A stretch of DNA of 64,000 nucleotides from positions 62,001 through 126,000 of the forward strand of contig NZ_CP017634.1 of assembly GCF_002777255.1 (NCBI RefSeq). Direction: 5' to 3'. Below are positions 52,689-60,745 of the stretch, in pieces. How positions within the stretch are numbered: the stretch's first letter is position 1; each line of letters begins with the position of its first letter. The DNA comes from Candidatus Formimonas warabiya (GTDB taxonomy: Bacteria; Bacillota; Dehalobacteriia; Dehalobacteriales; Dehalobacteriaceae). The notes under the pieces were generated by a model. The model saw only the letters and a program-made list of their open reading frames with translations. It was not told where the DNA came from and ran no database searches. A program made the position numbers and the translations under genes.

Positions 52689-54029
52689 ATGAGACATACA
52701 AAAATACTTGCGACGATAGGGCCGGCATCATTTTCCGAAAAAGTATTAACTGAATTAATATCAACGGGGATCAGTGGCTGTCGAATTAATTTTTCTCATA
52801 CCAGTTTTGAAAAAGCGGAAGAATTAATTTGGAAAATCCGCAAAGTTAGTGAAAAGCTTGCTAAACCTATTTGTATCCGGCAGGATCTGCAGGGGCCTAA
52901 AATAAGAATTGGGGAATTAGCGCAAGAGGAAGTGGTTTTACGGAGAGGCCAAGCCTTCAAACTTGCTCTGGGAAATATCATCGGTGATCAGGAATGTGCC
53001 GGTGTAGCTCAAAAAGAGTTTATGGAGGCTTTGCAGCCGGGAGCTACAGTGGTCATAGGCGATAACGAATTAAAGCTTGAGGTTATACATAAGGAAAGAG
53101 AAAGTGTTGATTGTAAAGTCATTATTGGCGGGGCGCTTAAACCCCAAAAGGGTGTAAGTGCGCCGGGTACTTTCATTGATTTTAAGGGTTTAACTAAAAA
53201 GGATTTAAGTGACTTGGATTTTGGGATCAGGCAAAAAGTTGACTGTGTTTCCATGTCTTTTGTACAAAGTGCTGATGACATTTATCGCCTAAAAGAAATT
53301 ATTCGCGAGCAAAGTTCCCAGGTACCTGTTATTGCGAAAATTGAACAATACAATTCATTAAAAAATCTGGATGAAATTATAAAAGCCTCCGACGGCATCA
53401 GTATTGCGCGAGGAGATCTGGCTGTCGAGCGCCCCCTGGAGGAACTAGGGCTGATTCAAAAAGAAATCATTAGGCGATGTAACATCGCCGGTAAATTTGT
53501 GATGGCTGGTTCCGGAATATTACAAAATCTTAGAAAAAATTTATGGCCTACGAGAGCAGAAGTGAATGATGTTACGGCACTTATATTTGAAGGAATCGAC
53601 GCGATCTCGTTTTCCGATGAGACGGCAATTGGTGATTACCCGGTGGAAAGCGTTCGTACCTTGGCAACTATTATCGAAAGTGTAGAAAAGGTGATCCTCA
53701 CTCATCATACGGCCTCAGATAGTTTTTATCGAAACATAGATGCAAATTTTACATATGTTCAGGGGAAAGAGAGTCTGGTTTTGTGTACCGATACTTTGGA
53801 GCCGGTGGTGAAATTAGCAAAAATGCATTACACAGCTCCTCTTTTAGTAGGCACCAAATCCTCAAATGAGGCAAATTATCTTTCGAATTATTGGGGCGTG
53901 TATCCTATTTACTGCCCACCGGAATTAATGGGGCAGGAGATGTTTGACTATGTGGTCAATAAAGCAATTGCCCTGGGAATTATTGATAATAAAAACCCGA
54001 TCATTAATTTGAATAATTATTGGGGTTGA
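52689..54029 (+). CDS. divergent pyruvate kinase homologue
   Basis: The 446-aa protein has the pyruvate kinase core: LATIGPAS, RINFSH (32-37), DLQGPKIR, the B domain, VIAKIEQ with catalytic Lys217 and Glu219, ARGDLAVE with Asp243, PTRAEVND and the C domain. The usual ATQMLESM block reads AGSGILQNL (273-281), so the catalytic Thr aligns with Ser275, and the MLSGETA block reads SFSDETA. It may still make pyruvate and ATP from PEP, or act on a related phospho compound. Start follows TTAAAGGAGGAAAA. Third gene of the ComA-kinase cassette. Confidence 0.8.
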   Translation: MRHTKILATIGPASFSEKVLTELISTGISGCRINFSHTSFEKAEELIWKIRKVSEKLAKPICIRQDLQGPKIRIGELAQEEVVLRRGQAFKLALGNIIGDQECAGVAQKEFMEALQPGATVVIGDNELKLEVIHKERESVDCKVIIGGALKPQKGVSAPGTFIDFKGLTKKDLSDLDFGIRQKVDCVSMSFVQSADDIYRLKEIIREQSSQVPVIAKIEQYNSLKNLDEIIKASDGISIARGDLAVERPLEELGLIQKEIIRRCNIAGKFVMAGSGILQNLRKNLWPTRAEVNDVTALIFEGIDAISFSDETAIGDYPVESVRTLATIIESVEKVILTHHTASDSFYRNIDANFTYVQGKESLVLCTDTLEPVVKLAKMHYTAPLLVGTKSSNEANYLSNYWGVYPIYCPPELMGQEMFDYVVNKAIALGIIDNKNPIINLNNYWG

Positions 54030-54104
54030 TATGATGGACTAATGCTCTTTTGGCAGCGGATGACATCGGCTGGAAAAATCAGAATTTATCATAACATAGA
54101 AAAT

Positions 54105-54136
54105 TCCGACAAACCGGAGGGTTCCGAATATATGGA
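54105..54136 (+). promoter_or_regulatory. two tandem 14-bp inverted repeats, proposed activator sites
   Basis: TCCGACAAACCGGA (54105-54118, perfect TCCG-N6-CGGA) and TCCGAATATATGGA (54123-54136), 18 bp start to start, exactly as at 38483-38514. They lie 88 bp upstream of a sigma54 promoter, a normal enhancer position. Confidence 0.75.
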
Positions 54137-54223
54137 ATCGCCGGCAAATATTTTTAGTAAGGTATGTGCGGAAATATGTTGGTATTACTGGAATAGAGGC
54201 TTCAGGGCCAGCGGATTGTTATC

Positions 54224-54239
54224 TGGCACGCAAATTGCA
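54224..54239 (+). promoter_or_regulatory. consensus sigma54 (-24/-12) promoter for the TTT transporters
   Basis: TGGCACGCAAATTGCA matches the TGGCACG-N4-TTGCW consensus with the correct ten bases between GG and GC. Predicted RNA start near 54250. Confidence 0.85.
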
Positions 54240-54484
54240 TAGTATCATGAGTAACCAGTCTAACCTGCTTAAATGAAACGGGTTAGGCAAAACAAATTAT
54301 AAAATTTTAAAATGGTTAAGGAGATGGTGCATGATTTTATAAAGAGATAAATTGATTTGATTCAGGCGGTTTAGTAGAAAAGACTGTATACTGTATTTCT
54401 CTATCAAAAAAAACGTGCAAAGGGAGAATATGTAAAATGTTGCTTTTATGCTCGATGGATTAATAATAATTGGGGGGTAAAGTA

Positions 54485-55528
54485 ATGTTCAGAAATAAAA
54501 GGAATTTCCTGTTTAATTTTATAGGGTTACTGACATTAATTGCTTTGATGGTATTGGTTGCCGGATGTGGCTCGTCTGAGAAATTGGAAAATGAAGCAGA
54601 GCAGCAGCCGGAAGCTCAAGCGCCAGCTCCCGAGTTCCCGACTAAACCAATTACATTAGTTGTCTCTTGGGGGGCTGGCGGCGGTAACGATATTGTAGCC
54701 AGGTCTATTGCCGCTATAGCAGAGAAAGACTTAGGGCAACCGGTTAATGTCGTTAATGTTCCAGGTGCCGGTGCTGAGATTGGCTTCACGCAAATTGCCA
54801 AAGCCGAGCCGGATGGTTACACAATCGGCATGATTGCCACCCCAACTATTGGGCTGAATACACTAGACCGAGAAACAACTTATAAACTGGACGACTTTAA
54901 AATATTATTGGGACTGGCTTCTGATCCCCGCGTTATTGCGGTAGCAGCGGATAGTAAATTTCAAACGATTGAGGACCTGATCAAATATGGCAAGGATAAC
55001 CCGGGAAAATTGCGCATAGGTCACGGCGGAGTTGGTACCCATGCCCAATATGCCGCCCTTGATTTCGGTGAGAAAAATGGCTTAGATATTATTGATGTTC
55101 CTTTTGAAGGCGCAGCAAGTGCGATAAGTGCCGTACTGGGAAAACATGTAGAAGCTTCTTGTCCTGCGGTTGGTGAAGTTTTATCTAATGTAAAGTCAGG
55201 TCAGATGAAAGTCCTCGTCGTTCTGGAAAATTCACGTTCTCCGGAGCTTCCTGATGTACCGTGTGCCAAAGACCTAGGCTGGGATATGGCCCATACTTCT
55301 GTCCGGGGTTTGATGGGCCCCAAAGATATGCCTCAAGACGTCGCGGATATTCTGACAAATGCATTTAAGAAGGCAATGGAAACAGAAGACTTTCAGAAAC
55401 AGATGAAGGATGCGGGTGTAACGGTTCAGTATATGACTGGTGATGATTTAACTAAATTAGTACAGGATCATGTTGTGATCTATAAACCTATTGTTGAAGC
55501 TGTAAAGGCAAAACAGGAGAAGAAATAG
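54485..55528 (+). CDS. TTT transporter substrate-binding lipoprotein (TctC family), first
   Basis: The 347-aa extracytoplasmic receptor has a lipoprotein signal with lipobox LVAGC at residues 22-26, a Glu/Pro-rich linker, then the TctC fold. The fold shows FPTKPITLVVSWGAGGGNDIVAR, NVPGAGAEIGF, AEPDGYTIG and VPFEGAASAISAVLG (each a family block). TctC proteins bind carboxylates and hand them to the TctAB membrane pair; sulfolactate is one known type of ligand for this family. ATG 54485 follows TTGGGGGGTAAAGTA. First gene of the sigma54-driven operon. Confidence 0.9.
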   Translation: MFRNKRNFLFNFIGLLTLIALMVLVAGCGSSEKLENEAEQQPEAQAPAPEFPTKPITLVVSWGAGGGNDIVARSIAAIAEKDLGQPVNVVNVPGAGAEIGFTQIAKAEPDGYTIGMIATPTIGLNTLDRETTYKLDDFKILLGLASDPRVIAVAADSKFQTIEDLIKYGKDNPGKLRIGHGGVGTHAQYAALDFGEKNGLDIIDVPFEGAASAISAVLGKHVEASCPAVGEVLSNVKSGQMKVLVVLENSRSPELPDVPCAKDLGWDMAHTSVRGLMGPKDMPQDVADILTNAFKKAMETEDFQKQMKDAGVTVQYMTGDDLTKLVQDHVVIYKPIVEAVKAKQEKK

Positions 55529-55564
55529 TTTAATCTTAAGTCTTTGAAAGTGGGTTTATAAACG

Positions 55565-56029
55565 ATGCATATGAACAAAGATATCGTATCATCAATAGCA
55601 CTTTTGGCACTCGGCGCAATTTATAGTGTGTATTCCCTGCAATATAAAATTGGGGATATTATCTATGCGCCGGGTTCCGGTGCCTTCCCCCTTCTTATTG
55701 GGATTTTATTAATGCTATTGTCCGCGGTTTTGTTGTTTTTGAGTGTTAAAAAACAAAGAGCCATAAAAGAAAGGGCTGCTAAAGAGGCGCACAAATTTCA
55801 TCTAAACAAAGCCTTTTGGCTCACCTGCATCGGCTTATTAATTTATACTTTCGTGATGCCTTTAATTGGATTTTTTCTTGCAACAGTTATATTGAATTTT
55901 TATTTAATTCGCGTATTAGGCGGCAAAGGATGGTTGGTCCCTTTGGTTATTTCATTAGCCCTTGGAGGATTACTGTATTGGCTCTTTGGCATGATGCTTA
56001 AAATTCCGGTCCCAACTTTTGGAATCTAA
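55565..56029 (+). CDS. TTT transporter small membrane subunit (TctB family), first
   Basis: The 154-aa protein has four membrane segments (about 8-26, 38-60, 83-105 and 115-150) and the TctB start with APGSGAFPLLIGILL. It pairs with the following TctA subunit. The ribosome site is weak (AAAGTGGG), and ATG 55571 is an alternative start. Confidence 0.88.
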   Translation: MHMNKDIVSSIALLALGAIYSVYSLQYKIGDIIYAPGSGAFPLLIGILLMLLSAVLLFLSVKKQRAIKERAAKEAHKFHLNKAFWLTCIGLLIYTFVMPLIGFFLATVILNFYLIRVLGGKGWLVPLVISLALGGLLYWLFGMMLKIPVPTFGI

Positions 56030-56043
56030 GGGGAGGTGAAATA

Positions 56044-57531
56044 ATGCTTGAATCTTTATGGGCGGGGTTTGTTAATGTGATGCATCTTACCCCACTTTTG
56101 GCCTGCTTCGCAGGAGTTCTTATGGGCACACTGGTTGGTATATTACCTGGTATAGGCCCAAGTGGCACGATGGCTTTGATGCTTCCTTTTACCTTTTCCC
56201 TGGATCCGACCTCAGCTTTGATCATGCTGGCAGGTATCTATTATGGCGCCCAATACGGCGGCTCAACGACAAGTATTTTGTTGAATTTGCCTGGTGAGGC
56301 GTCTAGCGTGATGACGGCAATAGAAGGTTACCAGATGGCGAAGAAAGGCCGTGGCGGGGCCGCTTTAACCATCGCTGCCGTAGGTTCGTTTATAGCCGGT
56401 ACGGTATCGATTTTTGGCTTGATTTTTCTCGGCCCGCCTTTAGCCAAGGCCGCATTAAGTTTTGGCCCTCCTGAAATTTTTAGTATCATGGTCCTTGGTT
56501 TTGTGATTCTTTCTACGATCAGCGGGGGGTCTACACTTAAATCGGGCTTAATGATCCTGGTAGGGTTGATGGTAGGAACCGTTGGATTTGATAATATTTC
56601 AGGGGTTGTTCGGTTTACCTTCGGGTCAACAACTGCCATGGATGGCATCGAATTTATTCCTGTTGTGATGGGTATATTCGGCATTGCCGAGATATTATGG
56701 TCATTGGTAGGTAACGAGGAAGAGATTAAGCCTGCCTCAATCCGCCTTAGGGATTTATATCCCAATCGAGAAGAAATTTCGCGTAGTGTTGCCCCTGTAT
56801 TCCGAGGTAGTATTTTAGGCTTTTTAATTGGATTAATCCCGGGACCATCAGCAGTTATATCGACGATGGTTTCATACGCTGCGGAAAAACGATTATCTAA
56901 GCATGGTAATTTTGGACAAGGTGCCATTGAAGGTATAGCGGGACCTGAATCAGCCAACAATGCCACAAGTACCGGAGCACTCATTCCTCTCTTGGTTTTG
57001 GGCATACCTTTTGCACCACCCACCGCCATTCTATTAAGCGGCCTGATGTTGCAAGGCATTATTCCGGGACCATTGCTATTTACCCAGCATGCGGATATTT
57101 TTTGGGGCTTGGTAGCAAGCATGTATATTGGCAATGTCTTATTGTTGATTTTTAACTTACCATTAGTGGGTGTATTTGCCAGTCTCTTAAGAATTCGCCC
57201 TGCTTACCTGAATACACTGATTATCTCCCTTTGCTTAATAGGGGCCTTTAGTCTTTCGAATAGAATGTTTGAGATGTGGATAGTTGTTGTGTTTGGTATT
57301 ATTGGTTTCCTAATGCAGTATTTTGGCTATAAAGGGGCACCATTGGTGTTGGGAATTGTTCTGGGGCCCATGCTGGAGACAAATTTTCGCAGATCACTAA
57401 TTATGTTGGCAAATCCGGCGGCATTTTTAGAAAGGCCGATTACAGTAACTATTTTGCTGATCGCGACACTGATTATCATACTTCCTTTTGTTTTGGAGCG
57501 GATCAGAAAAACGGGAGAAAAAAGAGCTTAA
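56044..57531 (+). CDS. TTT transporter large membrane subunit (TctA family), first
   Basis: The 495-aa protein has about 12 membrane segments and two inverted TctA repeats: GTLVGILPGIGPSGTMALMLP in the first and GFLIGLIPGPSAVISTM in the second. GAQYGGSTTSILLNLPGE is a further family signature. Forms the channel part of the carboxylate importer with TctB. ATG follows AAGGGGAGGTGAAATA. Confidence 0.93.
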   Translation: MLESLWAGFVNVMHLTPLLACFAGVLMGTLVGILPGIGPSGTMALMLPFTFSLDPTSALIMLAGIYYGAQYGGSTTSILLNLPGEASSVMTAIEGYQMAKKGRGGAALTIAAVGSFIAGTVSIFGLIFLGPPLAKAALSFGPPEIFSIMVLGFVILSTISGGSTLKSGLMILVGLMVGTVGFDNISGVVRFTFGSTTAMDGIEFIPVVMGIFGIAEILWSLVGNEEEIKPASIRLRDLYPNREEISRSVAPVFRGSILGFLIGLIPGPSAVISTMVSYAAEKRLSKHGNFGQGAIEGIAGPESANNATSTGALIPLLVLGIPFAPPTAILLSGLMLQGIIPGPLLFTQHADIFWGLVASMYIGNVLLLIFNLPLVGVFASLLRIRPAYLNTLIISLCLIGAFSLSNRMFEMWIVVVFGIIGFLMQYFGYKGAPLVLGIVLGPMLETNFRRSLIMLANPAAFLERPITVTILLIATLIIILPFVLERIRKTGEKRA

Positions 57532-57551
57532 TAGCAGAGGGAGGGCTATAT

Positions 57552-58040
57552 ATGAATAAAGTTGTGGACGGACTGTTGTTATGTCTAGGTGCTTACTTTT
57601 TCTGGAACTCTAACGCCTTTGATATTAATAACGTTACAGGGGATGTAGGCCCTGCCTTCTTCCCTAAGTTAATGGCTGTATGTCTTCTGATACTGGTAGT
57701 AAGTGATCTTTATTTAAATATTCGTAAAGATCGCAAGATGAGGAAAGTAGAAAAACCCCAAAATAAGGACATAAACTTACCTAGTTTTTTACCAAAGGCA
57801 AAAAAGGTATATGCTTCATTAGGGATACCGAATGTTACTCTAATTATGATTGCCTTGACCATTGTCTATTTATTGTTATTACCCCTGATGGGCTTTGCCA
57901 TTAGTACAGTAATATATACAATAGCTATGATGCTTATTTATGGAGTTCATAGTAAAAAGGTTTTATTCTGGGGAGGTTTTTTTAGCATTATAGTTATCTA
58001 TTTAATATTCAGCAAGTTATTGTTGGTACCTCTGCCATAA
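57552..58040 (+). CDS. TTT transporter small membrane subunit (TctB family), second
   Basis: The 162-aa protein has membrane segments near 5-20, 35-55, 90-112 and 118-160, with VGPAFFPKLMAVCLL as the TctB-type motif. It differs clearly from the first TctB, so this is a separate system and not a recent tandem copy. ATG follows AGAGGGAGGGCTATAT. Confidence 0.87.
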   Translation: MNKVVDGLLLCLGAYFFWNSNAFDINNVTGDVGPAFFPKLMAVCLLILVVSDLYLNIRKDRKMRKVEKPQNKDINLPSFLPKAKKVYASLGIPNVTLIMIALTIVYLLLLPLMGFAISTVIYTIAMMLIYGVHSKKVLFWGGFFSIIVIYLIFSKLLLVPLP

Positions 58041-58061
58041 AGAGATTAGGAGGTGGACAGT

Positions 58062-59552
58062 TTGTTGGAAAACTTATTGACGGGGTTAAGCTTAGCCATG
58101 CAGTGGGAACAGCTGCTTGCGATAGTAGTAGGCGCAATAGCGGGATATTTTGTAGGTATTGTACCAGGTTTGGGGTCGGCAACAGGAGTCGCTATTATAG
58201 TCCCGTTTACCTTTGGATTGGATCCTCTTGTGAGCCTGGCTATGTTAACCGCTTTATACGGTGCAGCTGAATACGGAGGGTCAGTAACAGCGATTTTACT
58301 TAATATCCCCGGTGAAGCGTCAGCCGCTGCAACTTGCTTTGATGGATACGCTTTATCTGAAAAAGGATTCCCCGGTAAAGCCCTGGGAATATCAATAACT
58401 GCATCGGGATTTGCAGGTGTTATCGGCACAATAGGCCTGGTTGCTTTGTCCGCGCCCCTGGCTAAATTTGCCTTAGCTTTTGACTCTGCCGAATATTTCA
58501 TGCTTGCTCTATTTGGGATTACCGTAGTAGGCGCACTTTCCGGCGAAAATCTATTGAAGGGTTTTATCTCTGTATTTTTTGGGCTGCTTTTAACAAGTGT
58601 AGGTATTGATCAAATTACGGGTCAGATCCGTTATGCTTCTATGCCGGAAATATTTGATGGGATCCCTTTTATTGTTGCATTAATAGGTTTATTTGGCATA
58701 AGCGAGATTCTCATTAGTTTAGAAGAAAAGCAAGAGAAAGGAGGACTGCGCACTGTAGGGCAACTTCCAAGTCTCAAGGAAACTATTCATTGCCTGCCGG
58801 CTATGACGAGAGGAAGCATAATTGGTTTCTTATTGGGCATATTTCCAGGCGCCGGTAAGGCGGTGGCCTCTTTCATTGCATATAACGAGGAAAAAAGGGC
58901 CTCTCGTTATCCTGAAAAATTCGGTACCGGGGTTCTTGAAGGAGTTGCCGCGCCGGAAGCAGCCAATAACTCCGTTGTAGGCGGTGCCTTTGTTCCCCTT
59001 TTAAGCCTGGGTATTCCTGGCTCGGGTACAGCGGCCGTTATTCTTGCCGCGTTTTTAATTCATGGATTGCAGCCGGGTCCTTCATTATTTACGAAGCATC
59101 CGGATATTGTGTATGGCCTTTTTGCCTGTTTGTTAATCGGAAACATTGTTATGGTTATGATGGGCTTGGGCTTAGCAGGCCAGTGGGGAAAGCTTACTTT
59201 GATACCGAAAAATATATTACTTCCCATTGTGATGGTAATCTGTGTTATCGGCGCCTATACTGTGACCAATAATATGGTGGCTATTTGGATTGCCCTTATT
59301 TTTGGTATCATTGGTTATTTTTTCCGCAGAGTGGATATACCTGTAGCACCTATCGTATTGGCCCTGGTTTTAGGGTCCATGATAGAAAGCTCTTTCAGGC
59401 GTGCTCTAGTATCATCTGTGGGGGATTACAGCATATTTTTTACCCGGCCCATAAGTCTTGTCCTTTTCTTACTAACAGTGCTATCAATAGTTTCTACATT
59501 CTTACGCTTACGTAAACAAAGAAGTCGAGAAAAAGATGGAGGTGAGTCCTAG
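58062..59552 (+). CDS. TTT transporter large membrane subunit (TctA family), second
   Basis: The 496-aa TctA has AGYFVGIVPGLGSATGVAIIVPF, GAAEYGGSVTAILLNIPGE and GFLLGIFPGAGKAVASFIAY repeats (quoted as family blocks) and a dozen membrane segments. The TTG at 58062 is preferred because AGGAGG ends eight bases upstream; the next TTG is possible, and a GTG at 58053 lies inside the ribosome site. Confidence 0.92.
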   Translation: MLENLLTGLSLAMQWEQLLAIVVGAIAGYFVGIVPGLGSATGVAIIVPFTFGLDPLVSLAMLTALYGAAEYGGSVTAILLNIPGEASAAATCFDGYALSEKGFPGKALGISITASGFAGVIGTIGLVALSAPLAKFALAFDSAEYFMLALFGITVVGALSGENLLKGFISVFFGLLLTSVGIDQITGQIRYASMPEIFDGIPFIVALIGLFGISEILISLEEKQEKGGLRTVGQLPSLKETIHCLPAMTRGSIIGFLLGIFPGAGKAVASFIAYNEEKRASRYPEKFGTGVLEGVAAPEAANNSVVGGAFVPLLSLGIPGSGTAAVILAAFLIHGLQPGPSLFTKHPDIVYGLFACLLIGNIVMVMMGLGLAGQWGKLTLIPKNILLPIVMVICVIGAYTVTNNMVAIWIALIFGIIGYFFRRVDIPVAPIVLALVLGSMIESSFRRALVSSVGDYSIFFTRPISLVLFLLTVLSIVSTFLRLRKQRSREKDGGES

Positions 59553-59605
59553 AGATTTTAATGTGTAGACTATGGTGATGAAGAATAAAAGGGAGGTAAA
59601 GAGGT

Positions 59606-60598
59606 ATGCGTAAGTTAAGTATGGTTGGATTAACGATTTTGATGGTTTTCGCCTTAGTTCTGACGGCGGCTTGTTCAAGTGGGACACAAGAAGGAAACGA
59701 CACCAGTCAACCGGCAGAGCCGGAGAAAATTTCCTATCCCGAGAAGCCCATTGATTTTATTGTGCCTTTTGCAGCCGGGGGAGGCACTGATTTAAATGCC
59801 CGTGTCATTGAAAAACTTGCAGAGAAATATCTGGGTCAACCTGTGGTAATTGTAAACAAGGAGGGAGCAGGGGGGCAAGTAGGTTACGAGCTAATCGCTC
59901 AGGCGAAGCCGGATGGATATACCATAGGTTATCTAAATTTACCCGGTGCCATCCAAATTGCTGCTGACCGGGAAACGAAATATGATCCCTTAAATAGCTA
60001 TGAACCCATCATCATGCAAGTATTAGAGCCCAAATTGGTAGCAGTACGTAAAGAGGCACCTTGGCAAACAATGCAGGAATACATTGATTATGCAAAAGCC
60101 AATCCTGGCAAATCAAAAGCGGCTAATAATGGGCCCGGTAGTGCTAATGAGCTTGCCATGAAAATGTTTGCTGATAAGGCTCAAATTGAGGTAACCCATG
60201 TTCCTTATGATGGGGCAGGAAAAATGATGGCTGCTTTACTAGGAGGCCATGTGGATATTGCACCTTTGGGGGTTTCTGAATTTAATACCAATGCGGAACA
60301 ATTAAGGGTGTTGGCAGTCTTTAGTAAGGAAAGAATTAAAGAATTAAAAGATGCCCCAACTGCTAAAGAGCAAGGGCTGGATTTAGACCTTTCAGCGCGC
60401 AGAGGCATAGTAGCACCAAAAGGGACACCCCAAGAAATAGTAAATTTCTTACATGATAATCTGAAAAAAATGTGGGAAGATCCGGAGTATATTCAAATGA
60501 TGGAACAGATTAACGCCATCCCTCTTTATATGAATGGGGAAGATTTCACGAAACGTATTCAAGAGGAACAAAAAATGATTGATGAATTAGCCAAGTAA
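59606..60598 (+). CDS. TTT transporter substrate-binding lipoprotein (TctC family), second
   Basis: The 330-aa receptor has lipobox LTAAC at residues 19-23, then IDFIVPFAAGGGTDLNARVIE, KEGAGGQVGYELI and AKPDGYTIGY (family blocks). It completes a second TctABC set and closes a C-B-A-B-A-C gene order. ATG follows AAAGGGAGGTAAAGAGGT. Weak similarity to the first receptor suggests a different or broader ligand. Confidence 0.9.
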   Translation: MRKLSMVGLTILMVFALVLTAACSSGTQEGNDTSQPAEPEKISYPEKPIDFIVPFAAGGGTDLNARVIEKLAEKYLGQPVVIVNKEGAGGQVGYELIAQAKPDGYTIGYLNLPGAIQIAADRETKYDPLNSYEPIIMQVLEPKLVAVRKEAPWQTMQEYIDYAKANPGKSKAANNGPGSANELAMKMFADKAQIEVTHVPYDGAGKMMAALLGGHVDIAPLGVSEFNTNAEQLRVLAVFSKERIKELKDAPTAKEQGLDLDLSARRGIVAPKGTPQEIVNFLHDNLKKMWEDPEYIQMMEQINAIPLYMNGEDFTKRIQEEQKMIDELAK

Positions 60599-60679
60599 AG
60601 AAGATTCCATTGTTAAAAGGGCTCCATTTTATCCGTTCGAAATATACATTTATTTATGTGAAAGTAGATATCTTTATGT

Positions 60680-60719
60680 AATAAAGACTGTCAATGAGTC
60701 CTTGTTGACAGTCTTTATT
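60680..60719. terminator. long stem-loop after the transporter operon
   Basis: AATAAAGACTGTCAA / TTGACAGTCTTTATT, a 15-bp perfect stem with a ten-base loop. The T-run lies in the arm, as in the hairpin at 39738. Confidence 0.7.
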
Positions 60720-60745
60720 AAACCGATACGTGTGGAGGTTTAATT

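Larger units (their letters stand above)
54030..54484 (+). other. 455-bp control region ahead of the transporter operon
   Basis: It contains the enhancer-like repeat pair at 54105-54136, a consensus sigma54 promoter at 54224-54239 and a leader of about 235 nt. A CTAACC / GGTTAG hairpin lies at 54260-54286 near the predicted RNA 5' end. A frame at 54042-54242 spans the regulatory elements and is not taken as a gene. Confidence 0.75.

Noticed and set aside
54042..54242. Plus-strand reading frame of 66 codons starting MLFWQRMTSAG
   Set aside because: It covers the twin enhancer repeats and the consensus sigma54 promoter, has no ribosome site and no family resemblance; it is regulatory DNA.
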